Shown piece by piece: positions 21,373 through 31,201 of a DNA stretch of 64,000 nucleotides. The stretch comes from Papaver somniferum (lineage: Eukaryota; Streptophyta; Magnoliopsida; Ranunculales; Papaveraceae), in assembly GCF_003573695.1 (NCBI RefSeq), contig NC_039362.1, positions 172,741,690-172,805,689 on the forward strand. Reading direction: 5' to 3'. Under the pieces are notes generated by a model, which saw only the letters and a list, made by a program, of their open reading frames with translations, ran no database searches and had not been told where the DNA came from. Made by a program: the position numbers and the translations under genes. The number at the start of each line of letters is the position of its first letter. The first letter of the stretch is position 1.

Positions 21373-23097
21373 ATGGCAGTATCTTATCATCATCATCATC
21401 ATCAACAAGATGAACAAGAAAACCGAAAACTTTCATCATACCCACTTGACCAAACATCGTATAAGCTTCTTCAAGTGATTGGAACCGGCGTAAGTGCAAC
21501 AGTCTACAAAGCGGCATGTCTTCCTATAAACTCATCAGTTGTAGCAATAAAAGCTATAGATCTTGAACGTTCTCGAGCAAATTTCGACGACGTTCGACGT
21601 GAAGCTAAAGCTATGACACTTCTATCTCATCCAAACATACTTAAAGCTCATTGTTCGTTTACAGTTAATCATCATCTTTGGGTTGTTATGCCATTTATGT
21701 CAGCTGGTTCTCTTCACTCTATTATCTCATCTTCTTTTCCTGATGGACTTAACGAAGCTGCGATCGCCGTTGTTCTTAAAGAGACGTTAAACGCGCTTCT
21801 GTACTTACATGATCAAGGTCATCTACATAGAGATATTAAAGCCGGTAACATATTAGTCGATTCCGATGGTTCTGTTAAACTCGCAGATTTTGGTGTTTCT
21901 GCTTCAATTTATGAACCGAATTCTTCCTATGCATCTCATTCTTCGTCTTCTTCGAATTTGATGTTTAATGAAGTTGCCGGTACACCTTATTGGATGGCAC
22001 CAGAAGTGATTCATTCTCATGTTGGGTATAGTTTTAAAGCCGATATATGGTCGTTTGGAATTACTGCATTAGAACTTGCTCATGGTAGACCTCCATTATC
22101 TCATCTTCCGCCATGGAAATCTTTGTTCATGAGGATTACAAACGGGTTACGGTTATCGGATTATAACGAACCCAACAACATGGTAAATAACAATAAGATT
22201 AAGAAGAAGTTTTCGAAGAATTTCAGAGATATGGTTGCTTCTTGTTTAGCTCAAGATCCATATAAGAGACCTACAGCCGAAAAGTTGCTTAAACATCCTT
22301 TCTTCAAGAACTGTACTAAAAGTGTTGATTTTCTCGTTAAGAATATGTTACAAGGTTTACCAACTGTTGAAGAAAGGTACCGAGAAGAAAGTGTGAGGTT
22401 TCGTCGCCCGATACCATCTGTAGAGATCAATGAAGAACCGCGTGTAACCGATCAACAACACGAACATACAGATGATGAGGATGATTCTTCGGTGGTTAAA
22501 CATAGAAGGATTAGTGGGTGGAACTTCAATGAAAATGTTTTAGAGTTATATCCTGTTTTTCCTACTGATACTCCTCGAGAACTTTCATCGTCAACCTCAT
22601 CCTCGTCTTCGTCTTCAGAGATTACAATCCAAAGTGACGATGAAAAAGGAGAAAAACAGGTGGAAACAGAGGAAAACAGAAAAATACAGGAAACAAGTGC
22701 TGTAGCTGTTGAGGATGAAAATGTTTTGGTGAAACAATTATCTATGAGTGATCATGAGTATTCAACAAAATCGTCTTCGACTACGATCACAATGGTGGAT
22801 GTTGCACCATTAATACCAAACCTTGAGACTTTAATGGATAGTCTTGATATTGAAAGAAAAATGGTTTCTAATTTATTGAATCAGATAAGAACGAGATCGT
22901 CACCGGAATCTTTGGATGCTGTTGTTGGTGAGGACGAATATCAAATGAGACGTGAAGAGAAATTGCATGACATGGTTAGAAAATTGAGCTTTGAATTGCA
23001 TCAAGAAAAGAAAAAATGTTTTCATTTGGAGTTGGAGTTAGAATCACTAAGGAACCGAGTCACCAACTCGGGTTCAGAAGAAATATCCAAAAATTAA
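21373..23097 (+). CDS. BLUS1-like: BLUS1-like STE20/GCK serine/threonine kinase
   Basis: Single-exon, 574 residues. The kinase domain spans about 30-313: Gly loop GTGVSATV (37-44), catalytic Lys60 in VAIK, HRDIKAGN with Asp154, DFG (172-174), and the GCK signature GTPYWMAPE (203-211). An LHDQGHLHRDIKAGNILVDS block and SFGITALELAHGRPPLSHLP closely resemble Arabidopsis BLUS1, which relays phototropin signals to open stomata. Lys60 and both Asp are kept, so it should be active. After the kinase come an acidic Ser-rich linker, RRISGWNF (Ser381 in an RRxS site suited to an AGC kinase such as phototropin; inference), and a C-terminal coiled coil (about 525-565). Length is greater than the 487 residues I recall for Arabidopsis BLUS1; the extra length is in low-complexity linkers. 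A run of five His begins at residue 6. Confidence 0.9.
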   Translation: MAVSYHHHHHQQDEQENRKLSSYPLDQTSYKLLQVIGTGVSATVYKAACLPINSSVVAIKAIDLERSRANFDDVRREAKAMTLLSHPNILKAHCSFTVNHHLWVVMPFMSAGSLHSIISSSFPDGLNEAAIAVVLKETLNALLYLHDQGHLHRDIKAGNILVDSDGSVKLADFGVSASIYEPNSSYASHSSSSSNLMFNEVAGTPYWMAPEVIHSHVGYSFKADIWSFGITALELAHGRPPLSHLPPWKSLFMRITNGLRLSDYNEPNNMVNNNKIKKKFSKNFRDMVASCLAQDPYKRPTAEKLLKHPFFKNCTKSVDFLVKNMLQGLPTVEERYREESVRFRRPIPSVEINEEPRVTDQQHEHTDDEDDSSVVKHRRISGWNFNENVLELYPVFPTDTPRELSSSTSSSSSSSEITIQSDDEKGEKQVETEENRKIQETSAVAVEDENVLVKQLSMSDHEYSTKSSSTTITMVDVAPLIPNLETLMDSLDIERKMVSNLLNQIRTRSSPESLDAVVGEDEYQMRREEKLHDMVRKLSFELHQEKKKCFHLELELESLRNRVTNSGSEEISKN

Positions 23098-23357
23098 TTG
23101 CATTAGTTGGCTCTTGTTGTTTTCAAATATTAGTATTTGAACTCTCGTACTCTACAGCAAATAATTTCATATTATCACTGGTTACCACTGGTTACATATT
23201 ATCACTAGTTGATCGTAATTACATATTATCACTGGTTACCTGTCAAGATGCATGCCATGAACTGAGGTTCTTCATGTGTCATGTTTGAAATGGCACGAAT
23301 TGATGATTAAGACTTTCAGAAACAAAGGATTGATAAACATGCGGGTTGCCAATTATT
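23098..23357. other. 3' flank of the kinase gene
   Basis: Likely 3' UTR. Three diverged copies of CATATTATCACTGGTTAC lie at about 23167-23240, a short tandem repeat just beyond the stop codon. The LTR element follows at 23358, about 260 bp after the stop. Confidence 0.5.
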
Positions 23358-24732
23358 TGTTGGAATTAGTAATCCAAACACAGTTTAATGTTCAAAAGTG
23401 TTTGAGTTATTCTTTAATTGATTTGTTGTGTACAAGACGTGTGATATGACCTAGTATTATGTGTTTGTTAGAAATAAGGGATTAAGTCCTAGTAATTAGG
23501 AATTTATGTTAGTGAATTAATGGTTAAAAGTTAGGGAGTTTTAATATGTATTTGTGGATTTAGACGTGGGATAATTGTGCCTACAAAATGGGAGTAATGG
23601 TTAGTGGTTAAAAGTCCAACGTTCATGTAATGCCTATTTAAGTCTGTTTTTGATTAATGAAAAGTGTATCAGAGTTGGTAAACAATGTAGTCATATATTT
23701 CTCTCTTCTCCATATATTATGTTCTATTCAAATTCTACATTTGGAATCAAGAGCCAGGTGATCCTCGGGAGATGGCGAAAAAATGTTTGTTTTTTTATGG
23801 GATAAGAAAAAATGTTTTGAGAAATTTTGTTAATAAAAAAAAGTTTTGATTTGTTACGTGAGAAAAGTGATGTTTTGAAAAATGGTTTAAGAGTTTTCTT
23901 TCGAAAAAAAGAAATGTTTGGTTGACTTGATGAAATAGAAAAATGATTTTGGTGTATTTGGAAAACAAGGTTTCCATAGAAAAACGGTTTTGGGTTAGAA
24001 AACATGGGTTTCTAGCTATGAAGATGAACAGTTGGAAATAAAATGGTTTCTAACACTGATGATGATGATTGTGATGAACATGTAAAAATGATTTGCATAA
24101 TATGTTAGGATAGTTGAGATGATGTGGGATGTCGATCGACTAGCAATGATGATAATGAAGATCGTGACGACGATGATTTTATGTTGATGTATGATGATGA
24201 TGATCGTGATGACGACTATGATGATGATGATGGCGACAACAAATCAACTGTTGCTGATATATATGATGATGACGTTTTGCAGATGTATGAAGTTAATGGT
24301 TGCAATGGTAAAGACAACAAGGAGTTAAACGTGTTTGAATTAAGGGAAGGTGTTGAAATTAGTAATCCAAACACAGTTTAATGTTCAGAAGTGTTTGAGT
24401 TATTCGTTAATTGATTTGCTGTGTACAAAACGTGTGATATGACCTAGTATTATGTGTTTGTTAGAAATAAGGGATTAAGTCCTAGTAATTAGGAATTTAT
24501 GTTAGTGAATTAATGGCTAAAAGTTAGGGAGTTTTAATATGTATTTGTGGATTTAGACGTGGGATAATTGTGCCTACAAAATAGGAATAATGGTTAGTGG
24601 TTAAAAGTCCAACGTTTATGTAATGCCTATTTAAGTCTGTTTTTGATTAATGAAAAGTGTATCAAAATTGGTAAACAATGTAATCATATATTTCTCTCTT
24701 TTCCATATATTATGTTATATGCAAATTCTACA
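23358..24732 (+). mobile_element. Complete non-autonomous LTR retrotransposon (1.4 kb)
   Basis: Two LTRs of 382 bp (23358-23739 and 24351-24732) start with TGTTG and end with CTACA. By eye they differ at about 15 positions (about 4%). A perfect 5-bp target duplication TTATT flanks the element (23353-23357 and 24733-24737). The primer-binding site just after the left LTR reads TTTGGAATCAAGAGCC, a variant of the methionine-tRNA type. A purine tract AAGGGAAGG precedes the right LTR. The 611-bp interior lacks gag-pol and holds instead a GAT-rich acidic open frame. The LTR is longer than usual for TRIMs. It sits about 260 bp downstream of the kinase stop. Confidence 0.93.
24124..24381 (+). CDS. 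Asp-rich low-complexity ORF in the LTR element
   Basis: An 85-codon open frame, with the annotated start a non-ATG codon, is built largely from GAT/GAC repeats and encodes runs of Asp such as DDDDRDDDYDDDDGD. It lies inside the non-autonomous LTR element and its stop is in the right LTR. Such frames often arise by microsatellite expansion and no function can be assigned. It may be non-coding. Confidence 0.2.
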   Translation: MGCRSTSNDDNEDRDDDDFMLMYDDDDRDDDYDDDDGDNKSTVADIYDDDVLQMYEVNGCNGKDNKELNVFELREGVEISNPNTV

Positions 24733-24737
24733 TTATT

Positions 24738-25018
24738 TTTACGAAGGTAACACAAGGTCAAGCACATTGAAAATTATATGATGTTTATGTTTACTCTTTT
24801 CGATTAATTTTTAGCAATGAATATAATTGTTTTTCTTAATCCAGAGAAAACACTAATAATAAAACTATTAAATACTCCAATTAAAAAAGATTAAAATAAA
24901 CATCAATATTAAATACTCCAAGAAACAAAGTATCATCACCCAGAGACTTACTACTATATATCCTGTTTTTCCTATCTTAATGCGCTTTAGCTTAAATATG
25001 GTATCATCACCTAGAGAC
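24738..25018. other. Short AT-rich intergenic stretch
   Basis: No gene or element end recognised between the LTR element and the F-box fragment. Confidence 0.4.
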
Positions 25019-25529
25019 TTACCTATATTTTCGATTAGTTCGCCTTTTACGACGTAGCTTTGTTTTCCTCAGGCCTGCAAGAGATCCTTGTCTATCGACG
25101 TCTAAAGATTCTTGAATTATCTTGGCGCTCCTTTGTGCTTGGAATTTCTGTACATTTCTTTCTCCCAAGGCGTCCAAAGAAACAAAGCTATTGATGTGTG
25201 AAGGATCCCAATAATCTAACATGTTATTATGCTCCATAATCTTTGTGGATGATAGTTGTCCTTGGTTAGAGGTACAACGAAGGACTTCGCGATCATCGTT
25301 CAATAAAATTTCACCGTTCTTTAGAAGGAAGAGTATATCATACCTATTAGCAACTGATGATATGAACTCTCTACTCCAACTCCAAGACTTGAAGTAGCAT
25401 TGCTCATTCCTGTGGTAACTACTACTACTACTATTGTCCTCCTTATTCTTCTTTAAAACCCACGGTTCCATTTCCACGGAGGGACTGTACCAGTATTCAA
25501 GACACAAACACCCTCTCGTGACAATAAGT
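25019..25529 (-). pseudogene. F-box-associated (FBA) domain fragment
   Basis: The minus-strand frame runs VTRGCLCLEYWYSPSVEMEP, then WVLKK, a Ser-rich loop, SWSWSREFISSVANRYDI and LFLLKNGEILLNDD. This is the arrangement of the F-box-associated domain in plant CPR30/FBX-type substrate receptors, where FLKNGEILL is diagnostic. F-box proteins recruit targets to SCF ubiquitin ligases. The N-terminal F-box is absent: upstream the frame meets a stop (about 25532), where sequence of the neighbouring retroelement begins. The C-terminus is an unusual Arg/Lys-rich tail (KTKLRRKRRTNRKYR). I read it as a gene 3' end severed by a mobile element. There is no ATG at the start of the open frame. Confidence 0.55.
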
Positions 25530-26144
25530 TTGCGTCAAAAGCCGGATGGGAAGAGCCATAATCTTAACACGATAGAGGTAAGCTTCCTTGAAGGGGAAGA
25601 CAGGGGGAAGATAAGGACGACACCCTCCATTAAGGAGCTGAATTGTGTCAAAAGTCGTAAATATCAAAAGACTTTTAACTCATACGAGTATTAAGACTTG
25701 TGGTATTTACGCGAACTAACCTGAAGAGGAAATAATACAAGAAAATGATAAGACGAGATCAATGGGTCAATACACTATGATGTAAAGACTGCCTGCGATT
25801 TCGTCGCACATAAACAAAGGTAACATAAGACCTTTACATAGGAAGGCAAAAATAAGACCTCATAGATAATACAAATAAGTAAATTATTCATAATGTTTAA
25901 AATATGCTCGCACCAAGGGAAGTTCATGATAAAGTATACAAATCATATTTGGTTTATCAAAATTTTCCAAATAACAAGAGGCAAGAATGGGAATGCAAAG
26001 GAAGTGTTATTTGCCCCATTTTGATAAGTCTTACATACATATGAAGAAGTCGTAAATATGAAGCGAAGGAAAGAAGAATCATATTAAAAAGATGAAAACT
26101 GAATTTACAAGAATCTACAAGTATATTACAACAAGAATAAACAA

Positions 26145-28734
26145 TCAACTTTCATCTTCTTCATTTCGTTCAGAATCACTAATTTCTTCTTCAGAATCTT
26201 CTTCTCCATCAGTAACTTGGATATCAGGAATGGGTACATTTTTAGGAATCGCTGGAAAGTTGTATTTCGACAAAGGAATACCATTCTCAAGACAAACTCT
26301 TTTAACAGCAGCCTCACGAGAACGATTAGCATCGTTACTATTGTTTTGGACTAAATTAAACCAATTTTCCTTCAATTACTGATACTTTGAGTTACGTTAA
26401 GATGATTCTTCTTCTTTAGCAGCCAAACGAGTTTCTATCTCTGCAACTCTCTTTCGATATTCCTTCTCTTTCTCTGCGAAGCATCAACAAAAGAGTTAAG
26501 ATAACAGACAATTATTCCTAAAGAATATGAATGAAGATCAAATAACAACAAATTACCTTCATAATTGGAAATAATGTCCGCGACCAGTGTAGAATGTTCA
26601 GTGTGAAGGCTAACATTTACACCTAGATTATTTCTAGCATTGCTCAGAACCTAGCAGCCCAGTTAAACTCAGCTTCACTTTCTAAAAGGAGTTGAGATCG
26701 AATTAAATTTCTTTCCTCAATAAGAATGTCCCTCTCACGACAAGCTGAATCACGTTCTACCTTAACCTCAATAAGGGATTCTTGAAATTTTTCTAGTGTT
26801 TTCGCACCCCTAAGAGTGATCTTTTCTTTTTCAATAATAAGTTTGTTTTTCTTCACCTTCAATACCTGAATTGTTTCTCTCTCCTCATAAAAATGTCGTT
26901 TAAAATTATTGGCAGTGGATAATGCACTTTTATGGCGTTCTCTAAGAGAATTATATTTTAATCTTAACTCTTCTAAGCTGAGGTTTTTAAATCCTCGAGT
27001 AGGATAATTATTTAAAGAGGAGTTGAGATGCTCTAAAAGAATTTCAACATCGGGAAGATTAGCCGCTTCATCTGAAAGGTCATACAGGTCTGTGAAGATA
27101 ATTAAGTAAGAAGTGCGAACGATCGCATAAAAGAAAAGGAGTACGAAAATATAAGTTGCATACCAATGAGTTCCTTGTTTCTTTCTCGAGTTCGAAAAAC
27201 CAATTGAGAATTAATTAAATTCTCATTTCTAAGTTTTGTATTCTCTCCTGTAAGATTCGCATTCATATCCGAGAGAATAGATTTCTCGTGTTTCAGTTTG
27301 GTATTCTCATCCTGCAACCTGCGAAGTTTTCTTTCATTGTCTAAAGAAATCGCATAAGATATGCGGGCACTCTGCGAAAATAAAAGCATCATAAGTAAAA
27401 GAAGGAATAATAAGGATAAAAGGCAAATGTTGCAGAATATTACCAAGCCATTCATCGCAAATTGAAAATCTGGGTTTATCACAGAGGCAACTCCACGAAG
27501 AGATCGATCCCCCCAATCAGAAGCAGTACAGATTCTTGAGACCATCTTGAAAGCACGATCTATTTCATCATCCCCAAGAGTAGCAAGAGCATCTCCAGAA
27601 AAAAAGATCAGACAACTTCTTTCGATACGAATCAATCGATACCTCTTCCTCAGAAACAAAAGTATCTTTATCTGAAGATTCTGAACTTGAAGAAGAATCA
27701 TACCTCGCACGCTTTCTAGAGATATCATCTTTTAACAAGGTTTTCTTGGATTCAGATTTTGATGCGCGTTTCTTAGGAGTGCTCTTGCTTTTGCCTAAAA
27801 TTTTGTCGTTCAAAGGATTCACCTACGCGAATAATCAAGATAAGAAACAGAGGCAACAATATTGTTAAAAAATAGAAAGTGTGTTTCTTACTTCCTTATT
27901 CTGCGAAGATGATACTTTGCGCGAGTACTGACCTTTTTGGCATCCTGCGAAAGAGAAGAAATAAGATATAAGAAGGAAACTTACGAGAATTTACAAATTG
28001 AATTAAGAGGATTACATACCGCTACTTTCTTTTCCTCATTTTCAAATAATTTAAATTCCCAAGGCTGGTAAAGTAGGAAAATCTACGGGCAGAGGATTGT
28101 CAGAACCATCCGCAGCTTTACCAGATACAAAGGATCCTTCCAAGATGACAGGGCAATTAAGCCAACTAGAATCATTGGATCTGCGAGCAGCACAATTAGA
28201 GTTTGAATTCCAATCAACATCTCGCATAATTTTTTCATCTTCAGTGATACCATCCACCCTTCTTATGCGAACAGCCCACTTAGTCACGTTACTTTTCATA
28301 ATAGCGATGTAATAATTCTTAAAGAAATTATCAAGAGTATACTCAGCAGGATCTATAATTTTATCACGATGATCCTCTTTTCGCACTTCATCAGGATAAG
28401 AATTTCCAAGACCAGCTGCGCGACGAGCATACTCTAATGGTATCCTGATAGCATCACCACTCAACTGAAATATTCCTCGTGCAAATCTTTCATCAGCAAG
28501 AATTCTATAGAAAAGAGGAATCTCAGGATTATATAAGGGAATTGATAGAAATTGAAGTTGACCTAACGAAACGATGATTTTTCGGTTATTCCATTGCTCA
28601 GATTTAATTAGATCAAGATTAAGCTTAGATGCGAAATTACATGAAGGTGGAAGAGAGAGTTTATAACCCCTCTGATTGAAGTCAGTTTTCACTTTGTTAA
28701 ATTCGATTTCCATCTTTTTACCAGCATGAGCCAT
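26145..28734 (-). pseudogene. Multi-exon coiled-coil protein of retroelement type, frame-broken
   Basis: ATG at 28734 (MAHAGKKMEIEFNKVKTDF), with a TATA-like box at 28815-28824. Exon 1 gives about 225 residues of a globular N-terminal domain (RRAAGLGNSYPDEV, DNFFKNYYIAIMKSNVTKW). Later exons encode a basic, Ser-rich linker (STPKKRASKSESKK, SSSSSESSDKD), a conserved block (TASDWGDRSLRGVASVINPD), long coiled-coil segments (DNERKLRRLQDENTKLKHEK onward) and an acidic tail (DGEEDSEEEISDSERNEEDE). Several introns have GT..AG ends with TTCGCAG acceptors. Single-base frame breaks occur near 28060, 27600 and 26650, and two in-frame TAA codons lie near 26380-26405. It resembles the 'putative gypsy-type transposon' coiled-coil proteins common in plant genomes; I cannot assign a function. 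Exon 2 is unresolved. Confidence 0.55.
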
Positions 28735-28814
28735 TAAAGAATGGGAATGAAGAATATAAATTTGCAGAGAAGGTGAAGAAGAACGAAAGAAATAAAAGGA
28801 GTAAGATAGAAGAG

Positions 28815-28824
28815 AATATATAGG
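28815..28824 (-). promoter_or_regulatory. TATA-like box of the antisense ORF
   Basis: The minus strand reads CCTATATATTC about 85 bp before the ATG at 28734. Confidence 0.4.
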
Positions 28825-29155
28825 AAAGAGCGACCCATTTTTCAAGATTTATTCTCATTAATGCGAAGAAATGAACGGTTAAAAAGGACGTGTCGAAAGA
28901 TGAGTGGTTAAAAGGACACGCGTACATAAGGAGAGCTTGAAATACGGAAAATTGTCGGAAAAGTAAAATAAAAAAAAGACAAGCATGTGCGATTTGCAAG
29001 AGGATAATTTCTCATATCGCTCACTCTGAAGAATAAGCAACATGAGAAGAGGCAAATGTATGAGTTAAATATTGCACACATTAATAACTACGCGAAGTAA
29101 AGAATACAACCTGAGCGAAGAGCATCGCACATAGCAAAGTTGAGATGACGCACCA

Positions 29156-29910
29156 GATGATATCAGCAAAGTCACGAGTAAAGTGTGAAGAATTATGCGA
29201 AGAAGTATGCTATGCGAAGATGAACGATTGTATATGAGCGAATATGTCGCATAGTGATCCCGAAAATAATGGGATTCTTAGCTGTCATCCATTATGTAAA
29301 ATCCTATATAAAGGAGAGAGTCATTGTTTCTTGGAGGATTCTAGGACAAGTCTTGAAAAAGAAATAGGAAGAGAGAGAAAGTGAGCTTAGGTTTCAAGTA
29401 GAATTGTTGTAATACTTGAATCATTCTTGTAAACATTCTTAATCTTTGGTTAATAAAACAAGAGTTCATAATGATCACCTAGAGATTGAATCAGTTATTG
29501 TGGAGTGTATCTTACAACTACAACCATCGTACATGTTAAAATTAGGATGACATGTTTAATGATGTCAGCATAGTCACAAGTAAAGTGTGCTGATCTGTGC
29601 GAAGGTGTAAAGTGTGCGAAGTTGAGTGAATGTACATGAGCGATTGTAACGCACAGTGATTCCGAAAATATGAGATCTATTAGCTGTCATCCACTATGTA
29701 GTACCCTATATAAGGGGAAGAAATCTGTGTATTGAGAGGGATCTTCAGTATGTGTTAGACAAGAAACTAGGGGAGAGAAAGTTTATTTGGAGAGCAAGTA
29801 AAGTCATTGTATTATCTTATCTTGTAACCAATAAAAGATTTCCATTATGATTACTTAGAATCTTGTCTATATTCATAAGGGATGTGATTGTAGGATTTCT
29901 TGCAACTACA
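29156..29910 (+). repeat. Two diverged LTR-like copies in tandem
   Basis: Copy 1 (about 29156-29522) and copy 2 (about 29561-29910) share, in order, GATRTCAGCAWAGTCAC, GTAAAGTGTG, TAGCTGTCATCCA-TATGTA, a TATA box (CCTATATAAAGG at about 29302, CCCTATATAAGG at about 29702), an AATAAAA-type signal and an AACTACA end. This is the U3-TATA-R-U5 order of an LTR, read on the plus strand. They are too diverged to be the two ends of one young element. Confidence 0.6.
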
Positions 29911-31033
29911 AATCAAGCACAAGTTCCCGTGCTATTAAATCGTAGTTCTTACACACTTTCTCTGTCAATCTTGTATACCGAAAGATGGAAACGAAAACAT
30001 AAGTTGTAATCGGACCCTGTAATTTTCCTTTTCTTTTATCACCAAGATCAATTTAGCACTTTCTCTGCTCATCTCCTCCTTTTAGATTAGTATATGAAGA
30101 CAGTTGTTTCCTTAACCCATCTGCATCTCTACCTTGAAGCCTGATTTCTTCTCCACCAATTACTACTTACTGGATTAGTACCTCCACCACTACCTCCCTA
30201 TGTAAAATAATTATTTGTTAATCTTTCAAATTTAATACTCCATCGAATACAAATTCAAAGTTCCATGATCAAAGAAAGGATCAATCAATTTCTTGTCTTC
30301 TGTAAACAAGTGAATAAAGGGATATACATTCAATTGGTTTATGATGACTACAAATAAGAACCATAACAAGAAGGTTTTGTCGATTAGTACGTAAATTCTA
30401 GATTTTTGTTTGTATTGATAAAATACATGATACTGTTAAAATTGATTTCAGGTTCATGCTTTTTCTGTTCTTAACTAAATTTTATTTTGACCAAATTGTG
30501 TGATCATCATTGTCAAAAAGGAAAGTATATGAGATTAAAGTAAAAGAGTGCTGTTATGAACGGGGAATAAAGAAATTTGATGAAGAAATTGGATTTACTG
30601 ATTTTTTTGTATTCGAACAACTGAACGAAGTTTGTTCTTGTTTAGTCTGGCTTTAGATTTACTTTTAATTTTATTTGACTATGATTATTTGATATCAAAC
30701 AATGCATGGGTTGTTTGTGTGTTGGAGAGAAAAGATATTAGGGCGCAGGAAGAGGAAAGAACAAGAGAGAAGAAGAGAAATAACGAACTTTGGCAATCGT
30801 GTTTTTTTTTTTTCCAAAATAAAAAATTGATTTTACTATAACCCCGTTAACTCTAGCCAATGAAAGAAGGAGGAAGGTGCACCCATGGGTGCACAAAGTT
30901 GCACTTTTGCTTTGTTTTGACTTTTAAGAGAGCAAAAGTTTATTCGAAGGGATATGATGAAGTATATGATCACTTGTCACTCTTCGTATGCCCTGTCGAC
31001 TTGACAAAATCAGTGTACACAGAATACGGTTTT
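29911..31033. other. Intergenic AT-rich DNA
   Basis: No gene recognised. Small open frames at 30632 and 30860 have no motif and no codon support. Confidence 0.4.
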
Positions 31034-31035
31034 TC

Positions 31036-31200
31036 GGTTGTTAATCACATGATTTATAAAGGGATACCAGTTCTACTAAGTGTTGATACCGTTTTATATA
31101 GGACAAAAAAATTCCACCGATTCTGGTCGTTGGATCGATGAAATGGTATTAACACTTAGTAGGACTGGTATCCCCTTTGTAGATCGTGGTTAATCAAACC
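31036..31200. mobile_element. Foldback MITE (about 58-bp arms)
   Basis: Arms at 31036-31093 and 31141-31200 are inverted copies with few mismatches, with the core GGGATACCAGTTCTACTAAG matching its complement on the right arm. The loop is only about 47 bp, so the whole element could fold into a near-perfect hairpin. No target duplication was identified. Confidence 0.75.
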
Positions 31201-31201
31201 A

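Larger units (their letters stand above)
25535..29910. mobile_element. Retroelement-like region with antisense coiled-coil ORF and LTR-like copies
   Basis: The region holds purine-rich, GCGAA-rich non-coding sequence (25535-26140, with AGGGGGAAGATAAGG at 25609), the minus-strand multi-exon ORF at 26145-28734, and two plus-strand LTR-like copies that end CTTACAACTACA and CTTGCAACTACA (29522 and 29910). An ORF antisense to the LTRs recalls the extra antisense ORFs reported for some Tat-lineage gypsy elements; that placement is inference. No gag-pol of that lineage was seen, so the element would be a deletion derivative. Left boundary unproven. Confidence 0.45.

Noticed and set aside
24124..24381. 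Acidic DNA/RNA-associated host protein
   Set aside because: The frame is GAT-repeat driven, lacks an ATG and lies inside an LTR element.
30632..31141. Two short plus-strand open frames as small genes
   Set aside because: No motif, signal peptide or splice context; the second overlaps the foldback MITE.
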